Below the pieces are notes generated by a model. The model saw nothing but the letters and a program-made list of their open reading frames with translations, had not been told where the DNA came from and ran no database searches. Below are positions 1-6,094 of a stretch of 6,232 nt of DNA, piece by piece. The stretch comes from JBCCZC01 sp039188505 (GTDB lineage: Bacteria; Pseudomonadota; Gammaproteobacteria; Xanthomonadales; SZUA-38): NCBI GenBank assembly GCA_039188505.1, contig JBCCZC010000350.1:1-6232 (forward strand). The letters are read 5' to 3'. Both the position numbers and the translations under genes were made by a program. Position 1 is the first letter of the stretch; each line of letters starts with the position of its first letter.

Positions 1-177
1 CTTCTTCACCGTACTGTTCTGCGCGGTGAAGAAGTCGACGATCTGGTCGACGGTTGCGTCCTGAACGCTCTCGGGGCCGGCGCAGTCGCCTGCGTGAGAC
101 GGCACGCACAGTATCGATAGGAGCATGAGCAGGGCTATCGCCCGTGGCCAGGATCCGAGGCCTGTTCCGGAATTCAT
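1..177 (-). CDS. Exported protein of unknown function, 5' part only (runs off left edge)
   Basis: Reading the minus strand from the ATG at 177 gives 59 uninterrupted codons to the edge, so only the N-terminus is visible. It looks like a Sec signal peptide: a polar start with one Arg (residue 12), a hydrophobic core at about 13-25 (AIALLMLLSILCV) and a Ser-His-Ala cleavage site at 27-29, followed by mature GDCAGPESVQD. Cys24 lies in the core but its context (Ser-Ile-Leu-Cys) is a poor lipobox, so signal peptidase I cleavage is favoured. The mature start contains one Cys (residue 32) and an acidic, probably helical stretch (VDQIVDFFTAQN). A purine-rich GAGGGG (plus-strand 188-193) lies 10 bases before the ATG and supports this start. 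It is divergent from the propeller gene and need not be functionally linked to it. I do not recognise the family. Confidence 0.72.
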   Translation of the reverse strand, partial: MNSGTGLGSWPRAIALLMLLSILCVPSHAGDCAGPESVQDATVDQIVDFFTAQNSTVKK

Positions 178-210
178 CGCCGCCAATCCCCTCGTGTGTT
201 CGAACATCGC

Positions 211-227
211 GCCAGAAACAGTCTGGC
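211..227. repeat. Inverted repeat GCCAGA-5-TCTGGC
   Basis: A perfect 6-base inverted repeat around AACAG. It lies 34-50 bases upstream of the leftward gene's start, where an operator or a 5'-leader hairpin could sit. A 6-base stem with a short loop is close to chance expectation over this region, so the regulatory role is speculative. Confidence 0.3.
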
Positions 228-373
228 ATCAAGGCAGCATCGATGAGTTCGCCTGCGGAAACAACGGTTCGCGCGCCATCTGGAGCGCTCGGGTTTCGAT
301 CTTTGTGTGGTAGTTGCAAGGCGCCTAGAGCCTCTCCGTGGACGCCGTCTGGTCGGCTGGATTGCAGGACGAC

Positions 374-393
374 GCCCCGTCAGTCAGCGGGGC
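374..393. repeat. GC hairpin GCCCCG-8-CGGGGC
   Basis: A perfect 6-base GC stem with an 8-base loop that is itself a tandem TCAG TCAG. It sits about 130 bases upstream of the propeller gene start. No T-run follows on either strand, so it is not a classical intrinsic terminator. It could be a leader structure or a protein-binding site, or chance. Confidence 0.3.
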
Positions 394-414
394 CCTTCGA
401 CGCTCCGTTTACGC

Positions 415-444
415 TAGACAAGTCACCCTCTGCGCCGCTTGTAT
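415..444 (+). promoter_or_regulatory. Weak candidate promoter for the propeller gene
   Basis: TAGACA (415-420) matches five of six bases of the sigma-70 -35 box. After an 18-base spacer, TTGTAT (439-444) matches only three of six of the -10 box and lacks the key second-position A. It is the best pair I could find upstream of the propeller gene and is offered only as a candidate. Confidence 0.15.
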
Positions 445-507
445 GGGGCGGTCTCTTCCCGCAGGATGCCCCGTCCGCCGGACACGCGACCGGCCATTCG
501 GCCGCCT

Positions 508-513
508 GGAGAG
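508..513 (+). promoter_or_regulatory. Shine-Dalgarno site fixing the propeller start
   Basis: GGAGAG lies 7 bases before the ATG at 521. It decides in favour of this start over the in-frame GTG at 338, which would add 61 residues of Arg- and Cys-rich, non-conserved-looking sequence in front of a good export signal. Confidence 0.7.
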
Positions 514-520
514 TAAACGG

Positions 521-3001
521 ATGTTCCCCAAGAACCGCCCCAGCGGTACGCTGGCAACCATCGCGCGGCGTCCCCTCACGGCGCTGGCGCTCGTCGTCGC
601 GTGCGTCGCGCCGACGTCCCTTCCTGCTGCCGAGCAGAGCGACGACGCCGCGGAGCAGGCACTTCGAGGTCAGTCGCGCTTCCTGGCCCTTGCGGCCGAG
701 CAGGCACTTGAAGGCTGGGCGCCGGACAAGGCGTTGCTCCTGGCCCTCAACGCGCTGCCGGGAGTCTACGGAGGCGACCGGCCGGTCGTGCCCACCGCCC
801 ACATGGCCCTCAATCGCGCCCTGCACGAAAGCGGGCGACTGAACCGGGTCGAGGTCGAAGAGGATCCGCTGTTTGGTGTCATCAGCCCGGACGGTCGTTT
901 TGTGGCCGTCGTACCGGAGGACTCGGACATCATCGAGGTCTTCGAGATCGGCACGGCAGAGCGTGTGCTGGTTGCCGAGCATGAGAGCGTTGCGCTGCAC
1001 GCGGCCTTTTCAGGCGATAGCGCGCTGCTCGCAACGCTGGGCGATGATGGTCTGCGGCTCTGGAATCCGGCGAAAGATGAGGCGGTTGCACACTTTGACT
1101 GGCGCGTTCAGGACGAGCCCACTGGCAGCGAGAAGATCGATTCGGGTGAGTCGCTTTCCTCGGTGTTTGCCGCGCTATCCAGTCAGTCCGTCGATCTGCC
1201 GACGCTCGGTGGCGCCGGCGATCGGGATGGCCAGCGGCCGCTGGTGGCCTTCAGTCCCGACGGAACGGTCGTTGCCTTCGCGGGAGACGGGAACCTCGAG
1301 GTGCGTCGCGTCGCGAATGGCGAGGTGCTGCATCGGGCCGACCTTGATCCCAAGTTCCTGTACTTCGATGACGACGGAACCCGGGTCATGGCCATGGACC
1401 GGGATAACGATGAATTCTTCGCCGTGGACAGCAGCACAGGTGACGTCGAGCGGCTCGCGGGCGATCTGACGGTCACGAGGACCCTGAGCGGTGCGGACGA
1501 CGCCCGCTTGGGCGGCGTCGAGAATGGCCATCTGATTCTCTTCAATGCGCTGGGCGAGCGGACCACCGAGATCAGGACGCGGAGCTTCCTGCCGGACGCC
1601 GATGACGGACCGGACGCCCGGGGCTCACTCCGTGCCAGCACGCTGATCTCGACCGGTCCGGGTGTGGTTGCCGGCGGCACGAGCGCCGGCGTGCTGGTCT
1701 GGGATCCGGAGAAGACGGACCTTCAGGAGCATTTCCGCGGCGGCAACATCTCCAGCCTGGCGGTTTCTGACGACGGTGAGTATCTCGTCGCTGGCAAGGC
1801 GACCGGCGAGGTGCATCTCTGGGACACGGACTACTTCGGCAGCCTCTGGCTGGAGGCCGAGGGCTGGGCGATGCCGGGTCATGATGAACGCGTCGTCTTC
1901 GTCGGCTTCGCCGGTGACGATACGGCCGTGTCGCTCGGTGAGGATCGAACCCTGACGATCGCCAAGCTGCCTGCGCGTAAGACCGCGCTGGACGAATGGG
2001 GACAGGATTGGCAGCCCTCTGCGGTCCTCTCCCGCGATGGTCGCTGGGTCAGTAAGTACAACGAGCGGCAGAGCACGCTGACCATTTGGGATGCGCGCAC
2101 GGGCGAGCAGCTCTCCAGCGTTAACCGGACCGTGCGGCCGCTCTCGCCGACCAGCTTCAACGCGAACGGCCCAGAGGTGCTGGCGTCGAGCCCGATGGCG
2201 CAGGTGCTCGGCGAAGATCAGGCGGCCGCCGATCGCCTGGATTTCGCGAGCGATGAGACGTCACCCGCCACTCGGGGGCGTCCGAGCGGCGTCAACCAAT
2301 CCATCTACGTCGGCGATCGCATCGTCACCGCAGCAACGGAGCGGAAGCTGTCGTTCTCGATCTGGGATGCGGACAGCGGCCGGCTGACCCGGACCGTTGA
2401 GGGCGAGCGTCTGCTGGCCGGTTCGTGGCGAGGATCGAAGCTGCTGACGCTCTCGGATCGGGAGCTGATGCTCCACGATCTGGACGCAGCAACCGCTGTC
2501 CCTCTCGAGAAGCTGGCATCGACGGTCGATCCCGAAGCGCTGGTCGCGCAATTCGACGACCTCGGGCAGCGCCTGCTGATCTGCTCTGGCTCGGAGCTCG
2601 TTGTTTGGGACACGTCTACGGGAAAGATCATCGATTCGCTGTCGGTTGACGCCGAGCCGAAGCACTACGGCCTCAGCCCGGACGGATCACGGTGGTTCAC
2701 CGTCATCGATGGCGTGCTCACGATTCGACAGGACGGCGTCGATGTCGACCAGATCGACGTCGAGGAACGGAATCTGCTCTTCTCCCTGATCGACGACCGT
2801 CTCGTGACGGTGACCTGGAGCGGTACGCTGCTCGAAATGGACATGCCACGGCAGGTCAGCGTCGAAGAGGCGATTGCGCAACTGCCCTGGCAGCGCAGCT
2901 GTCTTTCGCCGGATGAACGTGAGGCCTACGATCTCCCGGCCCTTTCCGATGCGCAGTGGGAGGCGCGCGGCTGCCTCGACTTCGCGACGTCCTCGAGGTA
3001 G
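521..3001 (+). CDS. Exported WD40-like beta-propeller protein, possible lipoprotein
   Basis: Product of 826 residues. The N-terminus is an export signal: a basic region with Arg16-Arg17, then a hydrophobic core at about 19-30. The core holds Val-Val-Ala-Cys28, which fits a lipobox; otherwise cleavage near Leu-Pro-Ala-Ala (34-37) by signal peptidase I is possible. Residues 50-80 form a helical segment (SRFLALAAEQAL, then ALLLALNALP) like the linker preceding the propeller in bacterial TIR-WD40 and STAND-WD40 proteins. From about 118 to 776 there are some 13-15 degenerate WD40-type units with SPDG turns and strand ends such as LRLWNPA (178-184), VLVWDPE (391-397), VHLWDTD (431-437), LTIWDAR (520-526) and LVVWDTS (693-699), enough for two seven-bladed propellers. 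The tail has RSCLSPDER with Cys794 and Cys818, able to form a disulfide if exported. No TIR, P-loop or enzyme motif is present. Propellers normally act as binding scaffolds. The ligand is unknown. It is convergent with the CHASE2-TIR gene. Confidence 0.85.
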   Translation: MFPKNRPSGTLATIARRPLTALALVVACVAPTSLPAAEQSDDAAEQALRGQSRFLALAAEQALEGWAPDKALLLALNALPGVYGGDRPVVPTAHMALNRALHESGRLNRVEVEEDPLFGVISPDGRFVAVVPEDSDIIEVFEIGTAERVLVAEHESVALHAAFSGDSALLATLGDDGLRLWNPAKDEAVAHFDWRVQDEPTGSEKIDSGESLSSVFAALSSQSVDLPTLGGAGDRDGQRPLVAFSPDGTVVAFAGDGNLEVRRVANGEVLHRADLDPKFLYFDDDGTRVMAMDRDNDEFFAVDSSTGDVERLAGDLTVTRTLSGADDARLGGVENGHLILFNALGERTTEIRTRSFLPDADDGPDARGSLRASTLISTGPGVVAGGTSAGVLVWDPEKTDLQEHFRGGNISSLAVSDDGEYLVAGKATGEVHLWDTDYFGSLWLEAEGWAMPGHDERVVFVGFAGDDTAVSLGEDRTLTIAKLPARKTALDEWGQDWQPSAVLSRDGRWVSKYNERQSTLTIWDARTGEQLSSVNRTVRPLSPTSFNANGPEVLASSPMAQVLGEDQAAADRLDFASDETSPATRGRPSGVNQSIYVGDRIVTAATERKLSFSIWDADSGRLTRTVEGERLLAGSWRGSKLLTLSDRELMLHDLDAATAVPLEKLASTVDPEALVAQFDDLGQRLLICSGSELVVWDTSTGKIIDSLSVDAEPKHYGLSPDGSRWFTVIDGVLTIRQDGVDVDQIDVEERNLLFSLIDDRLVTVTWSGTLLEMDMPRQVSVEEAIAQLPWQRSCLSPDEREAYDLPALSDAQWEARGCLDFATSSR

Positions 3002-3025
3002 CCGGCGGACGCCAAACGGCGCCGG
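3002..3025. terminator. Possible weak hairpin after the propeller gene
   Basis: CCGGCG (3002-3007) pairs with CGCCGG (3020-3025) across a 12-base loop, directly after the propeller stop codon. Inside the loop GCC-AAAC-GGC gives an alternative small stem. There is no T-run downstream, so intrinsic termination is doubtful. The position in the convergent junction is the main argument. Confidence 0.25.
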
Positions 3026-3041
3026 AGGCCATCGGAACATG

Positions 3042-3066
3042 CCGGGCTCAGGCTACCGGAGCCCGG
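3042..3066. terminator. Perfect 8-base hairpin in the convergent junction
   Basis: CCGGGCTC (3042-3049) is exactly complementary to GAGCCCGG (3059-3066) with a 9-base loop. The stem covers the stop codon of the CHASE2-TIR gene (3048-3050 on the minus strand) and follows the propeller gene by 40 bases. An exact 8-base stem here is unlikely by chance. No T-run flanks either side, so it may be a bidirectional, T-less terminator or an mRNA 3'-end stabiliser rather than a canonical intrinsic terminator. Confidence 0.4.
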
Positions 3067-4832
3067 GTCTCACCGGCGGGCAACGGCTGGCCCAGGATCC
3101 GCTTGAACGCGCTCAGCGGTTTCTCCGCGATGCCGCCGCGGCAGTCGCTCCACGTACGGATTCGGAGGCGCAGGGGAATCCGGTCCTGATCGGTCGGTGC
3201 TCCGGGCATCAGCACGGGGATCACCGGTAGCCCCTGTTCCTTGTTGAGGAGCTTCGCCATCGCGAGTTCCTCCTCCTGCCAGGGACCCAGGACGTTCGGA
3301 CCAATCAGGATCGCGCACGAGCGCGAGCGCTTGATGGCGTCTTCGAGGTCGATCTGCCACTCGCCACCGGGCAGTAGCCGGCGTTCATCGATCCAGGTGC
3401 TGAATCCCATACGCTCGAGCTGCTGCTGGATGTCCCTGGCCAGCGGGCGATCCTTGCCGTTGTAGCTCAGGAACACGTCGAAAACCTCGCCGTCGATCGT
3501 GTTCAGCTGCCGTTCGCGCCTGGCACGGGCCGCACCGGGGATCAGGAACGGCACGAGCATGAGGAGCGCCAGGGAGGAGAAGGCGACGTCGACCCAGAGG
3601 TTCCAGAGCAGCATGGCGAGCGCAGCCATGAGCGCAATGATTCCCGACAAGGCAAGGGTGATGGCGCCAAGGGCGATCACCGATGCGCCCCGCACCTGGG
3701 CCACAACCAAGGCGAAGCACATCAGATAGATAACGGGATACGCAAGCCACCCGGGCCCCCTCTGCACGCACCGATCCTGCAGCTGACAGGCGGCGGCCAG
3801 CAGATGAATCTCACTGCCCAGACGCTCTCCGAACGGCGTCGCGTAGCGGTCGCCGCGACGGTTCGATCCAACCATCACGAAGCGGTCCTGGAAGGCGAGT
3901 GATGCGTCCGGATCGGTCAGCACCTCGGGGCCCAAGACGATCGATCCCCGCGCATCGTCCGGCGGCACGAACTGCGTCAGCGGCGCGCTGGCAGGGCGTG
4001 CTCCGAGGCCGGTCACGATGCGCCGACTCAGCGACGGCAGCTGCTGGTCGTTCTTGAAATGGTTCGGCAGCACACGAATGACATCGTCCGCCTCGAGGTA
4101 GCCTGCCAGCGTTCCCAGACGTTCGTCCGGCAGGCACGAGGAGAGTGTCGGCGCGACGGGTACGCGCCGTAGGCTTCCAGCGCTGGCCTCGGACCCGGGG
4201 CAGGCCGGGCTGCCGATTTCGCAGTGGCGATAGCCGAAGAACACCGCGATACCCGCTGCGCTTGCCTGGTTGACCGACGCGCAGAGCAGACCGTCAATAT
4301 CGGTCGGTTGCTCCAGGTAGTAGTCGAAGGCGATTCCATCTGCGCCCTGCTGGTTGGCCAGGCGCAGGAGTATGGCAAAGGCCCGCCGAGACTCGGCCCG
4401 GCTGCCGTAGGGCGGGAGCTGCACCTGGACGAAATCCTCCAGCGAAACCCGGTTCCGTAGCAGTCGATAGCGCCAGTCACCGACGCCGGAAAGCCCGAAA
4501 GGTGATCGCGCAACATCGTCCTCGAAGCCCGTGAGCAGGCGTCGCTCTCCGGCCAGGAGGTCGAATTCCATGGCAAGCGTGAAGGCGAGGCAATACAAGG
4601 TGAGAAAGAGCGCGGGCCCCGCGCCGATCAGCAGACCGTGACGCCGCTGGATCCGCAAGTAGCCGATGATGGCGATGGCGAAGAGCGCGAACGCGATCGC
4701 GCCAGCCCACGCCGGCTCGTCGAGGGTTTCGAGCCAGCCCGCCAGGTAGGGGAATCCCACGGCGACGAAAGGGACGCCAACCAGCAGAATGCGCACCGCC
4801 GGGTGGCCGAACAGTTCGCGGGCATTCAGCAT
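3048..4832 (-). CDS. CHASE2-TIR transmembrane receptor
   Basis: Product of 594 residues. Hydrophobic helices at about 14-33, 41-59 and 67-88 precede a periplasmic CHASE2-like region (about 105-358). Typical features of that region are FDYYLEQPTDIDGLLCASV (169-187) and the family's closing strand-helix FVMVGSNRRGDRYATPFGER (318-337), then GSEIHLLAA. Three more helices follow (about 364-380, 385-408, 412-432), then a basic stretch ARARRERQ that marks the cytoplasmic side. A TIR domain fills about 449-580: FDVFLSYNGKD (451-461), GFSTWIDE, the BB-loop-like RRLLPGGEWQ, and SCAILIGPNVLGPWQEEE, where Glu522 stands four residues after Trp518, matching the catalytic Glu of NAD+-cleaving TIRs (SARM1 Glu642). 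The predicted topology puts CHASE2 outside and TIR inside. The ATG at 4832 is 11 bases after the FecR stop, so the genes are co-transcribed. The ribosome site is weak (AGGG abutting the ATG), suggesting translational coupling. NAD+ hydrolysis or signal synthesis is inferred from family knowledge. A scaffolding TIR is the alternative. Confidence 0.9.
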   Translation of the reverse strand: MLNARELFGHPAVRILLVGVPFVAVGFPYLAGWLETLDEPAWAGAIAFALFAIAIIGYLRIQRRHGLLIGAGPALFLTLYCLAFTLAMEFDLLAGERRLLTGFEDDVARSPFGLSGVGDWRYRLLRNRVSLEDFVQVQLPPYGSRAESRRAFAILLRLANQQGADGIAFDYYLEQPTDIDGLLCASVNQASAAGIAVFFGYRHCEIGSPACPGSEASAGSLRRVPVAPTLSSCLPDERLGTLAGYLEADDVIRVLPNHFKNDQQLPSLSRRIVTGLGARPASAPLTQFVPPDDARGSIVLGPEVLTDPDASLAFQDRFVMVGSNRRGDRYATPFGERLGSEIHLLAAACQLQDRCVQRGPGWLAYPVIYLMCFALVVAQVRGASVIALGAITLALSGIIALMAALAMLLWNLWVDVAFSSLALLMLVPFLIPGAARARRERQLNTIDGEVFDVFLSYNGKDRPLARDIQQQLERMGFSTWIDERRLLPGGEWQIDLEDAIKRSRSCAILIGPNVLGPWQEEELAMAKLLNKEQGLPVIPVLMPGAPTDQDRIPLRLRIRTWSDCRGGIAEKPLSAFKRILGQPLPAGETRAPVA

Positions 4833-4843
4833 CCCTAGGACGC

Positions 4844-6094
4844 TCAGTTGTCGCCGTCGGAAGTCTGAAGCTGCCGCAGCTGTTCCTGGCTCAGGCGGAG
4901 GTCGACCGCGTTGACCGCCTGGGCCCGCACGGCCAGATCATCGGCGCGCTGCACGTCGTTGAGTGCACGGTAGGCCTCGGAGAGCTCGAACAGATCGAGC
5001 GAAGTCGCTGTGCCGTCCGAGACGCGGGCGTTCAGCGTGCTGATGATCTCCGGGTTGGCCGCGGGAATGGCGCCGGGCGCTAGCGGCACTAGGCCAGCGC
5101 CGCCGTCGGGATCCACCCGATCAAGGCGCCCGGGGTCGATCCGGAGATCACGGATCGTTCGACGCTCTTCGATCTGATTCGGCAACTTCTGGCGAAGGAT
5201 CTCGTAATTGCGTGGGTTGAGGCCCTGGTTCAGGGTGCTCAGGTCGATGGCATGTTCCTGGATGCCCTGCTGATTGAGGACACCGGCCTTGTTGAAGTTG
5301 GACACGGCGGCATCATTGAGCTGATAGCCTTGCTGCGTCTGGGCCAGATCGAGCCTCGCAGCTGACGCCTGCGCATCCGATGCGGTCAGCACCCGACTGT
5401 GGCTAGAGGCCAGCGAGCGCCGCACGGTGTTTGGGTCGAGGCTCGGGTCTGCCCGAAGTGCCCGGCTGGTATCGAAGTTCACCAGCATCCGTGTGGCCCG
5501 GGCGACGTCCATGCGGGCCACCGGCCGCTCCTGTGGTGTCGCGCGCAGCGAGGCGAGCACCACCGCGTTGCCGGCTTGCAGCCGCGAATCCACGGCCGGC
5601 GTGCGTATCGTCACCGTGCCGTCGAAGACGACCACTTCTCGCGAAACTTCGCCGCCGGCGGCCCGAGCTACTGAGAGTGCGTACTGGGTACCCTCGGTGC
5701 CGAGCACCACGCCGCCGGAATCGACCTGGGTATCCGCATCCGTCAACACGTCGACGCGGCCGGCGAGGAGCTCAAAGGCACAGCCACCGTCATCGGTCAC
5801 GCCGGCCATCATGACGCGGAATAGCCCCTCGAAACGGTATTGGCTGTTGGTGTCGGGAGGGCAGGTGAGCTCGATGCCCTTGCCCGTTTCCGCGCTTTCG
5901 ATGATGTCCCCCGGGTCGAGCTGCATGCCTCGCGCAATCGGCACCGCCGCGCCGATCACGGCGAAGCGGAGAAGCTGGATCTCTGAGAGTTCCTCGGCCG
6001 GCATGCCGCTTGAGACCAGGTCCGTCACCACCCCCTGCGCCAGCGCCGCGCGCCCGGCAAATAGGATCGCCGCCAGCAGGCATGCGAACGGCAA
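4844..6094 (-). CDS. FecR-domain periplasmic protein with TPR-like C-terminus (start uncertain)
   Basis: At least 416 residues from a TTG at 6094. The N-terminus gives a signal-peptide core (LLAAILFAGRAALA) with likely cleavage after Ala-Leu-Ala19, but no basic n-region, so the real start is probably upstream. Residues about 50-185 form a FecR-like beta domain: PGDIIESAETGKGIELTC (61-78), FELLAGRVDVLTD (107-119), VVLGTEGTQYALSVA (129-143) and VVVFDGTVTIRTP (154-166), the last two corresponding to the 'GT-F-V' and 'V-G-V-V' strands of the family. The middle (190-350) is low-complexity and polar. Residues 365-394 look like one TPR-type helix pair (LFELSEAYRALNDVQRADDL). It has two Cys in the FecR domain (78, 105). 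No catalytic motif is visible. FecR genes often neighbour CHASE2 receptors, so it probably acts as a periplasmic partner or ligand-binding accessory of the downstream CHASE2-TIR protein. It is not likely to be the anti-sigma FecR itself: there is no cytoplasmic anti-sigma segment and no sigma gene is seen. Confidence 0.82.
   Translation of the reverse strand: MPFACLLAAILFAGRAALAQGVVTDLVSSGMPAEELSEIQLLRFAVIGAAVPIARGMQLDPGDIIESAETGKGIELTCPPDTNSQYRFEGLFRVMMAGVTDDGGCAFELLAGRVDVLTDADTQVDSGGVVLGTEGTQYALSVARAAGGEVSREVVVFDGTVTIRTPAVDSRLQAGNAVVLASLRATPQERPVARMDVARATRMLVNFDTSRALRADPSLDPNTVRRSLASSHSRVLTASDAQASAARLDLAQTQQGYQLNDAAVSNFNKAGVLNQQGIQEHAIDLSTLNQGLNPRNYEILRQKLPNQIEERRTIRDLRIDPGRLDRVDPDGGAGLVPLAPGAIPAANPEIISTLNARVSDGTATSLDLFELSEAYRALNDVQRADDLAVRAQAVNAVDLRLSQEQLRQLQTSDGDN

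Larger units (their letters stand above)
178..520. other. Divergent intergenic region, 343 bases
   Basis: This region separates the leftward exported-protein gene (start 177) from the rightward propeller gene (start 521), so it should hold the promoters of both. No convincing sigma-70 pair is visible on either strand. Short open frames crossing it have no supporting ribosome site or protein-like composition. It holds several small inverted repeats: 211-227, 374-393, an 11-base near-palindrome GTCCGCCGGAC at 473-483, and a 5-base-stem hairpin at 491-504 just before the propeller Shine-Dalgarno. Several 5-6 base stems are expected by chance in a GC-rich region of this size, so none is strong evidence of an operator. 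Confidence 0.7.

Noticed and set aside
338..520. N-terminal extension of the propeller gene from a GTG at 338
   Set aside because: It adds 61 residues of Arg- and Cys-rich, irregular sequence before a good export signal, and the ATG at 521 has a well-placed GGAGAG.
144..842. 232-codon plus-strand open frame
   Set aside because: Very Arg-, Ser- and Pro-rich product typical of an off-frame reading in GC-rich DNA. It overlaps the propeller gene and has no ribosome site.
380..1000. 206-codon minus-strand open frame opposite the propeller gene
   Set aside because: It is antisense to a gene with clear domain structure and has no recognisable motif of its own.
521..3001. STAND NTPase or protease activity in the propeller protein
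   Set aside because: I could find no Walker A (GxxxxGKS/T) motif and no catalytic triad pattern. The whole chain after the linker reads as beta-propeller repeats.
4844..6094. Classical FecR anti-sigma regulator of iron uptake
   Set aside because: There is a signal peptide instead of a cytoplasmic anti-sigma helix followed by a membrane helix, and no ECF sigma or TonB receptor gene is visible nearby.
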